This document shows positions 55,495 through 64,000 of a DNA stretch of 64,000 bases, in pieces. Position 1 is the first letter of the stretch, and each line of letters starts with the position of its first letter. The position numbers and the translations under genes were made by a program. Location: NCBI GenBank assembly GCA_964019135.1, contig OZ025263.1:33768133-33832132 (forward strand). The letters are read 5' to 3'. Origin of the DNA: Arenicola marina (Eukaryota; Annelida; Polychaeta; Arenicolidae). Under the pieces are notes generated by a model, which made no database searches, was not told the DNA's origin, and saw nothing but the letters and a program-made list of their open reading frames with translations.

Positions 55495-58400
55495 GAATCC
55501 ACTGTTTACCTTTTATGAATGAAGAGAGCTGTCAATGTGATTTTACTGGGCAACTAGGCAGTAAAGCCCTAATTTTATGCGGTCTAACCGACACAGATGT
55601 TGTACATTGTAATGATGAGCTCTGTTTTATGGAAGATGACATGTCACGTGATGTTTTAACGATACCATGCAAGGTAAAAAGAGTCAAAAGATATTATAAG
55701 CCGTGCTGCAGATAGTGTAGGATACCGGCCTGATCGGCCTTTTATGATGAATGAAGATCATAAAATGTGCCCCTACCGACACAATAGCTACACCCAAGAA
55801 TAATGAGGTAAGGTACGATCCCACATCTGCCCAGGACTGCGGCAATCATGAAAAGGTAAGCGAACGACAGGAGAAGTTAGTGGCAGCGATCGAAGCCAAT
55901 GAGGATGAAGAGTTATTTGGGCTCGCGCATTTCATCAGAGAAATGTAAAATATCTCAAGATAGCCCACATTAATATAAACAGCGTACGACATAAGTTTGG
56001 ACCGCTTAGCCAAGCACTGGGCAAAGGCGCATTAGATGTCTTGTTCATTCAAGAGACTAAGTTAGACGATAACTTTCCGGCAGGCCAATTTACTTTAAAT
56101 GGTTACAAGGTCCACCGAAATGATAATACAGACAGCTCTGGACCACTGGAGGCATAGTTGTGCAGGTAAGAGACGATATACCACACCGGCGGCGCAAGGA
56201 TATAGAAATTAATGAAGACGAGAATGGGCGTATCGAATCCCTGGCAATAGAAGTGACGCTGAATGCTGAAAAGTGGCTCTTTCTCAGTGTATACAAGCAG
56301 TCGAAGGTAAGAAACGCATTTCTTGTGACAAAGATCGATCGCCTTCTGAATGCAATCGCTTCTGAACAGGTTAACCTTGTACTGTTGGGAGATTTAAATG
56401 TAAACATGTTAAACCTTAACAATTGTCTGAACGACGTATTAGAGGTCTATGGTGCTAAAAATATCGTTAAATCACCAACTTATTTCAAAGGTAAAATACC
56501 GACCTTAATTGATGTTGTGATTACAAATGTGTCGAAGCGCTTACGCGATGTATCATGTATAGATACGGGGCCTCAGCGATTTTCACCATATGGTATGCGT
56601 AGCAACGAAAATAGAAGTTCCCATTAAGCAGCAGAAACGTGTCTATTATCGAAGCTTTAAACATTTAGATGAGATTAAATACAAAGACGATCTAGCCTCG
56701 GTACCTTTTCATGCAGGTGAAGTCTTTGAAGATGTGGATGATTCATATTGGTTTTGTAGCACATTGATCAAAGAGGTCGTTGATAGACATGCACCAACCA
56801 AGCAACGGGTGGTTAAGAAAAACTGTGTGCCCTATATGAATAGCCATCTTCGCAAAGCCATAAATGTAAAAAATATGTTGAGACGGAAGTACGAGCAATT
56901 GAGTAGCCAAGAGAATTGGGAAAAATAGAGAAAACAAAGGAATCTCATAGGACGTCTACGAAAAATAAGCATGCAAAAGTACATAAAGGGGAAATGTAGC
57001 GAAGCTACGACTAACGGGAAGGAATTCTGGAAAGTTGTAAAACCACTGATATCAAGAAAAAACGGAAGCAGCGGAAACGTATTACTGAAAGAGCGAGATA
57101 ATATCAGTCGAAATAATATCAGATCCATCAAAGGTAAGTAACATATTTAATCAATATTTCATGGACGTTGCCAAAGACATAGGCCAACAAGATGACATAC
57201 CAGATGATAAACCAATAGACGAAACCCTTCATTATCACAAAGACCATAAATCCGTTGTGGCTATAAAGGAAGGTAACCAAGGTATAACGGAAACTTTTAA
57301 CTTTCGGGCAGTAACTAGCCACGAAATATACAATGCACTTAAAGGCATTGACGTGTCGAAGGCTAGTGGCTACGACAAGATACCTCCGAAGCTTATCAAG
57401 CTGGGAGCTGCCATCCTGTGTGAGCCATTAAGGTATGTGTTAAATATGACGATTACTTGTAATACGTTTCCAAAAGAACTAAAATACGCTGGTCACACCA
57501 ATTTTCAAGAAGAAGGACAACTTAAATAAGGAAAACTACAGACCAGTAAGTGTTCTCCCCTGTATCTCCAAGATATATGAATATATATATGTCCTTTATG
57601 GAACCCAGGTTATCACCCAGGTTTAGAAAGAGACACAGTTGTCAAAGCCTACTGATGCGCTTAGTTGAAGACTCCAAAAATGCATTAGATAATAATCAAG
57701 TTATGGGAGCTATACTAATGGATCTCTCAAAAGCATTCGATTGTCTTCCACACAGATTATTGATTACCAAGATGAACGCTTATGGCATAAGTAAACAATC
57801 ATGTACTTTAGTTGCAAGCTATCTTACGAACCGCGAACAGAGGGTAAAACTAAGGCATAATCGGAGCGAGTGGCTTACCCTCAAGAAAGGAGCACCACAG
57901 GGATCTGTTTTTGGTCTACATCTGTATAATGTATTTACGAATGACTTGCTTGTATCCACCGCAAGGGAAGCCGATAAGTGTAAGTATGCTGATGATAATA
58001 CTGTAGCGGCTCAAGGTAAGGAGTTTAACAAGGTTAAAGTAACTCCAGAGAAGGCGTTATCGGACATAACAACGTGGTTTTGTCGACAATTACATGAAAA
58101 CGAACCCAGGTAAGTACCAGCCAATCGTGTTTGAAAAGAGAAACGAATTAGGTCAGCACAGATCGTGTTCGATTTCTGGGACAGAACTGGCAGCACAACA
58201 GGAAGTAACATTACTAGGTATTCAACTGGACGCTAGGTTAACTTTCGGCAACCATATATCAAGTTTATGCAAGAAGGCTGGAAAAAGTCTCAATGTTTTA
58301 GCTAGAGTTTCTAAATCAATGGATGTTGATAGCAAACTGACGTTATTTCATTCTTTTATCCTTTCACATTTTAATTATTGTCCCGTTGTATGGCATTTTT

Positions 58401-59006
58401 GTGATATGAAAAATATGCGTAAGATTGAAAAGATACAAGAGCGGGCATTGAGGTATGTGTTTAATGACTTTAGATCAGAATACGCAGAGTTGAGGAAGAG
58501 AGCGGGTAGACCATTGCTATATGTTGAACGATTGCGCTGCATATCAATAGAAGTTTACAAGAGTATTAACTAGATTGGGCCTAGTTATCTTCATGACATA
58601 TATAACGTGAAGGAAAAACATTTCGTTTTAAAAAATGGGCCAAATATATGTATGCCACGCGTTACGACAACAGCTTATGGCCATAATTCATTGAAGTATC
58701 AAGGTAGCAAGCTATGGAACATGCTCAACAAGAAAACGAAGTTAGCCAAATCTGTCAAGAAATTTAAAACAACGCTGTCAACTTCGGATGTGTTCTTGTG
58801 TCACTGTAATTCGTGCACATTATGGAACATAGCTAATGGGTAAGGTTTTATGAGATGCAAAGGTTGTTATATATTCATTGTCATATCTACATATATCTCA
58901 TCCGCTCATGTCATTTTATCATTGTCGGTCAATAGCACGTGTGCTAATGTTTATTGTTGACTTTTACATACCGACGTTAAATAAAACTTTATCTTATCTT
59001 ATGTTA
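55495..59006 (+). mobile_element. Decayed CR1/L2-like non-LTR retrotransposon (LINE)
   Basis: In order: a cysteine-containing leader frame (55515-55715); an AP-endonuclease beginning KYLKIAHININSVRHKFG (from about 55945) with IQETKLDDNF and GDLNVNML; a linker with EFWKVVKPLISRK; reverse transcriptase from about 57340 with SGYDKIPPKLIKLG, DLSKAFDCLPHRL, GAPQGS and the catalytic KYADDNT (57985-58005); and the C-terminal region RKIEKIQERALRYVFNDF to about 58843. The 3' end TTAAATAAAACTTTATCTTA has a short repeat tail and no poly(A), as in CR1/L2-type elements. Frame changes near 56140, 56590, 57130, 57530 and 58100 and stops near 56926 and 58571 show it is inactive. The 5' boundary is uncertain. 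Confidence 0.88.
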
Positions 59007-59700
59007 TGCGCTTTATCTCAGCTATATGTTCAAAGCAGAAAACAAAGCTTCTTGCATCATGAGTGAATTTATTTATTTCTGAGCAATGTCTGTTTTTTGT
59101 ATTAATAATCAGTACACGGTAACTTTTGCGCGCACTCATAGTCTTAACACCTGATTCTAACATCATCTCCTTCAGGAGCTTACTGAGCAGCCAATTCCGA
59201 CGATTTATCATTGTTATGCGTCAAGTTACACAAATATAAAATATTTTGTTACAACAAATATAATGTTGCACATGGATACTCATGTGAGTGTACTGGTTAC
59301 AGTTTCACGTATCCGGAATCTCAACTACATGTGAATATACAGGTTATAGTTGTACGGATCGAGAGTCTCAACTCCCTCTGCATGTACAGGCTACAGTCCT
59401 ACGGATCCTAAATATGAATTACACATGATTGTTTCTCGAGGTTATAGTGCTTGTTTACACTTACACATTCGTGACAAACACCCCGTATATACATGTACAT
59501 GTATGGACATATGGTAGATGTAATCCGACATTGGCTAAAAAACACCCTGACGAAGGGTTGGACTCGTCTCAAGATACTACTATGTATAGCTTGTGAATCT
59601 GCTCATTTGTTTACGATACACTTTGCAATTTGATAGCTAAAATATAATGGAAAAGAGTCTTTCATTGACATATCTAGGTCAAAGGTCAGGTCACGGGCAC
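59007..59700. other. Noncoding, nothing recognised
   Basis: A/T-rich unique-looking sequence with short ACATGTACATGT patches near 59490. Confidence 0.4.
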
Positions 59701-59886
59701 GGTGATTTTTTAGGAAAACCGTTTTGGGCTAAGTTCAATGTGTTTTTTTTGTTCTAAAATGGCACTGCGTCGATTTTGCTTTTTTTTCAGATCCTCAATA
59801 TCGGAATTTAGGGGTCAATGTCGAACGTCGATTTTTTAAATATGCCTGTGTGTCGCGTGTCGTCATTTACCCCTTCCAGCCCCCTT
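59701..59886 (+). repeat. Dispersed repeat copy B (pairs with 36693-36940)
   Basis: Contains GGGCTAAGTTCAATGTG, GGGGTCAATGTCGAACGTCG, AATATGCCTGTGTGTCGCG and CATTTACCCCTTCCAGCCCC in the same order as copy A in semaphorin intron 8. Confidence 0.7.
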
Positions 59887-61535
59887 AACTAATATCGTTT
59901 GCGTAATCAGCGCGTAATCAAATGCCTAGCATGTTGATCATAAACGAACACGGTACCTGCTTCACATTTCTGCTTCACCTTTCAACAGAGTCAAAAGTAA
60001 TCGAGATTACGTCACCCGTAGGGTGAAAATGACGTACAATTCCAAATCCGGATTATGTCTTCGGTCCACTACAATGGCCTTAACCTTAATAATTGACTTG
60101 ACTGACTTTATTTTTGACGTATTTAGCCCCTCAGATCCAGATTTGACACCTTAGATACAGATTGAACCCTAAGATCTATATTTGGCATATTTGATACCTC
60201 AGATCCATATTGACCCCTCAGGTCCGGCAGCTCTAAAACTGTGGCTATAGTGAGCATCCTGTCAATTGTTGGCCCCATCCCAAAAGTAAAATCATTCTTT
60301 AGTTTCTCCCAGGCTCAACGATCTCACTCGGTGGACAGCTAAAACCAAACTGCCCGTTTATTTAGTTTCGGTCTACATTTCTAGTTTCTACATTCCTACC
60401 ATGCACATTAGTTTCATAGCAACCAACAGAATCATCCCACCACCCCAGCTTGACCCCCCCCCCCACCTCCCCCGCCCCGCCCCCCACACCAGTATGCATA
60501 CACTGGCACCGCGGTCGCTGTCACGGCTCAGGACAGTGAAGAGCCTCGCTGTTGTTATAATAAGAAGATTAGCGAGCAGCGCTGTGTTGACATCTTGGTT
60601 TCATAGCAACCAATTCAATCATCCCACCCACCCAACATGAACCCCCCTTCCCCACACACAACAGTACACTCGCACCACGGTCGGTGTCACCGCTCGCGAC
60701 AGTCAACTCAATTATCCCACCACGCCGTCGTGCTTTGTTGTGAGATGATAAGGCATGTCGTGGTGTGGGGGCCCTGACAGGTCACCAGGCGAAAGAGATG
60801 GACCTGCTATGTTTAATAGTTAATAGCTCTCGTAGGGTCCTATGTTAAAGTTTAGCATTTTTTTGCAGACAAACTAATTAGGCGATTTGCAAAATTCAAA
60901 GACGTGATACAAGTTACTGACGGGCTTAATACGTGAGATAATGTACAGCGTCATTAAATGAACACTGTGAACGTTATAGCGACTTCCCCGATTGTTGGTC
61001 CTATCTACCAATAGTTGAGGCACAAACCCAAAATTTCTGTGACCTTGACCTTTGACTACATACCCCGTTAACGAACTTGACCGAGCCATGTCGAATACCT
61101 ATCGATGGGTAAAGTTACAGAACGAAATGTTGCGTTTTGCGACCTACAGAGCGCGCACACACACACACACACACAAACCAACATAGTGACAGATGCCATA
61201 AAATCGAAGATTTTACGTCATAACAAGCGAACCCGCGGGGCCGCCTCATGTCATGACCACAGCCAGGACAGGCGCCTGAAGCGGAGACGATGTTCTGACT
61301 AAGCCTTAGATCTATACTGTCGATAGCCCAAGGCTTAGAATCCCAAATTATGGTCGGTGGTTCGAGTCTAACTCGGGGCGAATTTTGTTTCTGTTTTTTG
61401 TATTTTTTCATGTTTATATGTAATACAAGACGAAGAACATTTATTAGTGTGCTGGTTAGGCGATGGTTTTATTTGGTTTTATGCGGGAGACAGATAAACG
61501 AAAAGCAAATAATACGTATTTCGAGGACGCAGCGA
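59887..61535. other. Noncoding with degenerate local repeats
   Basis: CCTCAGATCCA-type phrases recur at 60125-60230. A block of about 188 bp starting TTTCATAGCAACCAA is duplicated (about 60411 and 60599). A (CA)n run lies at 61158-61174. GGTGGTTCGAGTCTAACTCG at 61355 resembles a tRNA T-arm but has no matching partner arms. No gene seen. Confidence 0.45.
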
Positions 61536-61539
61536 AGGA

Positions 61540-61965
61540 CGTGCGACCTTGGTCTGCCGGGGACACAGGAGAGACGAATGAAGCCGACTTGACGGAGGAC
61601 GCAGGGCATAAAATACGGCCTTGGTCAGCGGGAGAGACGGGTGACGCCAACGTGTGCAGGGACTGGACGCAGGACGCAGTGCGTGACATACAGCCTTGGT
61701 CACCGGGAGAGACGGGTGACGCCGACGTGTGCAGGGACGTGACGCCGACGCTGTGCCTCATATACGGCCTTGGTCAGCGGGAGAGACGGGTGACGCCGAC
61801 GTGTGAAGGGACGTGACGTAGGACGCAGTGCATAACATACGGCCTTGGTCAGCGGGAGAGACGGGTGACGCCGACGTGGGCAGGGACGTGACGCAGGACG
61901 CACTGCGTAATATACGGCCTCGGTCATCTGGGGATTCTGGAGAGACGACTCGCAGCAAATATATT
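61540..61965. repeat. About six copies of a 75-bp tandem repeat
   Basis: Units contain GCCTTGGTCAGCGGGAGAGA, CGGGTGACGCCGACGTGTGC and GGACGCAGTGCGTAACATA, starting near 61540, 61615, 61690, 61764, 61838 and 61913. Because 75 is a multiple of three, repetitive frames appear on both strands; they are artefacts. Confidence 0.9.
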
Positions 61966-62044
61966 ACCGGCAGTCAATAACTATTTATTACTGAGCTATC
62001 ATTGATTGAATTTTAACAATAATCACAAAATTCTGATATTTATA

Positions 62045-62100
62045 AACCCAAGTGGGATTTGAACCCACAATCGATCCGAAGATCAACCAGCCAAATGCAA
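62045..62100 (-). other. tRNA T-arm-like sequence, not a full tRNA
   Basis: On the minus strand TTGTGGGTTCAAATCCCACT forms a perfect T stem-loop, but the acceptor and D arms do not pair. Possibly a degraded SINE or tRNA remnant. Confidence 0.3.
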
Positions 62101-62143
62101 GGGGCTTAGAAGAGCAGTTTTATTGAAACACACCTCGGCTTAC

Positions 62144-62538
62144 CTTCTTTGTAGTCCAGTTTCAGGATCAACCCGTAGATACACGTTAGATAGGCCATGG
62201 TGTCTTCCAACCGGTTGAAGACGTCTTGGCCGTAGACTACCGTGTAGGTCGGGACGACTACTTGACCGGGGGGCTTGGGGCCAGGGTGGCGTCGCTGCCG
62301 AGGGTGGCGCTGGGCGCCCGGGTGCCACTGGAGGCCCAGACTGGTGCTGGGGTGACGTGGCTGCCGAAGGTGGCGCTGGTAGCGAGCGTCTCGCTGGCTG
62401 ACCTAACAGGCTGATGTGGTGGTAGAAGCTCCTGCCCATGTACTGCTGCACGGCGGCTCGGGACGGGTTCAGGAACAAGGTGTCTACGTCAGGCAGCAGT
62501 CGAGTTTGGTCGAAGTAGTCACGACGCTTGGCTGACAT
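62144..62538 (-). CDS. First exon region of an unidentified minus-strand gene
   Basis: An ATG at 62538 starts a protein-like frame (MSAKRRDYFDQTRLLPDVDT, then LFLNPSRAAVQQYMGRSFYH). The 3' part up to a consensus donor AAAGAAG|GTAAGC (62143) is equally protein-like but in another frame (PTYTVVYGQDVFNRLEDTMA, then YLTCIYGLILKLDYKE). Between them (about 62267-62412) is a G/C-rich, internally repetitive stretch open in several frames. A short intron there (TTAG|GTCAGC to GTCAAG|TAG) would join both parts in phase 1; a frame shift in the repetitive stretch is the alternative. A TATA box lies about 48 bp upstream of the ATG. I do not recognise the protein. Its further exons should lie to the left on the minus strand but were not identified. 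Confidence 0.6.
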
Positions 62539-62585
62539 CACCCGCGGATGTCTCGCCAAGTTTATTCCCCGCCGGTTGCGATGGG

Positions 62586-62593
62586 TTTATATA
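62586..62593 (-). promoter_or_regulatory. TATA box of the minus-strand gene
   Basis: TATATAAA on the minus strand, 48-55 bp upstream of the ATG at 62538, which would place transcription start about 20 bp before the ATG. Confidence 0.5.
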
Positions 62594-62784
62594 TATTACA
62601 CCCAGAGGCGGCCAAGTTCTCGCTGATACGGCGTCAACAATGCAGTCACGTTGGTTTTATTATGAATTTTTTTTTTGTCGTGTATTTCACAAGTGCCTCC
62701 ATCAAAGGACACCAGGATTTTTTCCTTAGTTAAACATGATACATAGTAGCCTCAGTGCTTACCGCATGCGATTGGATAAAATAG

Positions 62785-62818
62785 TGACGTCACAATATTT
62801 TTTTTTAATTGGCCAATG
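62785..62818 (-). promoter_or_regulatory. CRE and CCAAT elements upstream of the minus-strand gene
   Basis: A perfect TGACGTCA (62785-62792) and the palindromic ATTGGCCAAT (62809-62818) lie about 250-280 bp upstream of the ATG, a usual promoter spacing. Confidence 0.35.
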
Positions 62819-62829
62819 GTGAAAGATAC

Positions 62830-63700
62830 GGCTTTTTGGTGTTAGCAGAGGCTCCCACGGGCGTCCTATTCAAGCCATCACTTAATGCTTGCAGCTGTGG
62901 ATAGATAATACTAAGCTGAGTCATAATCTGTCGACATGGTTCCATAGCCATATTACTTTTTCGGTATATAGTCGAAATCGTTTAACATGGAATCCTATGG
63001 GGAAAATAAACTTGAGTGAATATGACCTATTTCCGCTCCAGCTATTTCAGTCTCCTTCACCACACAGTGAGGTAATATCACCTTAAAGCAAGTTATAAGA
63101 AAAACACGGCGATCTCTGTAATACTTTTTGTTTCCATGGCCACGAAGCCACTGGCCTAATGATTAACATACAGATTCTTGCCATTAATAGAAAAATAGTC
63201 AAAAATCAGATAAAAATGCTAAAATTGCAATCATTTCGCCAACTAGTTGCCAATAAGCATTTACAGATCATTTAATTCTTCAATCAGGCGGATGTTGCTC
63301 AGTTATGGCGCTAGAGCGTTTCGAAGTGGGACGACACCTTTGCGGGGCCGCCAATAATGAGTGAATGGAGATTGTGTCCATCTTGAAAACAACGTCAAAA
63401 TTAAGAAAAACATGCCAGAGCTGTGATCTTTACGCCAAATGGTAGGGACCATTGATCTTCAGAGAACTAGTAAAATAAACAAATGAGTTGCTATATCATT
63501 TCGCCTGCAGTGTTCTTTGTTCTTGTCCTAGGTCTCCGTGTCTCCGCAATGATGAACTAATGCAACTTTTGGCCATTTCGTCAAGCCATAGCTGAAGGAC
63601 TATTCTCTCTATCGCCTAGCTCTTTAATCGAATAAGTTGTGGCAGTAAACCTTGGCGTATTGCCACTTGGACGTTGTCGTCCATCACGTAATAACGTCAC
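62830..63700. other. Noncoding, nothing recognised
   Basis: Unique-looking sequence without gene or repeat signals. Confidence 0.4.
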
Positions 63701-63940
63701 TATGATGTCATGACGTCACACATCTTACGTAAGCTATTACTCAGCTATTATAAGGTATGGCGACTTTCGGGTCGTTGACGTTGCAGGCCGTGTTCAGGAA
63801 TGGTTTGTGCCGTGTGTAACTTTTTTGGCACAGGCGATAAGTATGGGTCAAAAATGACGTCATAGCTAACGTGCTCCTACGAAATGTTGGGTTTGCCTTA
63901 TTTTCAGTCAAATGACGTCATGTAACGTCACGATGACGTA
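63690..63940. promoter_or_regulatory. Second cluster of CRE palindromes at the right edge
   Basis: Perfect TGACGTCA at 63711, 63855 and 63913, plus half sites TAACGTCAC, TTACGTAA and GATGACGTA in between. May mark a promoter or enhancer of a gene beyond the window. Confidence 0.35.
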
Positions 63941-64000
63941 TAATTAGATAAAAAGTACAATTCTTAGCGCCATTCATAATGAGTCAAGCAATCGCTCTTG

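Noticed and set aside
62045-62100. Minus-strand tRNA gene
   Set aside because: Only the T-arm pairs; acceptor and D arms do not.

Overview
The window is animal nuclear DNA, most likely from a marine invertebrate. It has spliced genes with GT-AG introns, tRNA-derived SINEs, a LINE, short inverted-repeat DNA elements and a very high minisatellite load. Nothing in it fixes the species, and no bacterial, viral or organellar gene was recognised.

The one fully recognisable gene is a class 5 semaphorin on the + strand (about 30.76-50.50 kb). Nineteen coding exons could be placed by splice sites, codon phase and protein similarity. Joined, they give about 1,079 residues: an almost complete sema domain, a PSI domain, seven thrombospondin type-1 (TSR) modules with one exon each, one membrane helix and a cytoplasmic tail of about 96 residues. 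Only the start codon and signal peptide exon are missing. The protein would be a membrane-bound guidance cue that binds plexins through the sema domain and proteoglycans through the TSRs.

Two structures in this gene stand out. The intron-exon junction of exon 6 (20 intron bases plus the first 18 exon bases, including the splice acceptor) is tandemly repeated 17 times. Exon 15 can also be read past its donor into a 141-residue basic tail with a stop and a polyadenylation signal, which would give a secreted form without the last three TSRs or the membrane anchor.

The left 30 kb holds almost no recognisable coding sequence. It carries at least eight minisatellite families (units of about 12 to 43 bp), G/C-rich low-complexity blocks, a 1.05 kb TA-flanked inverted-repeat element, a 95-100 bp foldback, SINE fragments, a short minus-strand fragment resembling the start of a MAP kinase kinase 7 kinase domain, and a candidate first exon of an unidentified minus-strand gene at the left edge. 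The long open frames over the minisatellites are artefacts.

The right part holds the semaphorin 3' flank, two nested inverted-repeat elements (53.7-55.05 kb), a decayed CR1/L2-like LINE (55.5-59.0 kb) whose 3' end recurs as a truncated copy in semaphorin intron 14, a 75-bp tandem array (61.54-61.96 kb), and a credible minus-strand first exon (62.14-62.54 kb) with TATA, CCAAT and CRE-like promoter elements.
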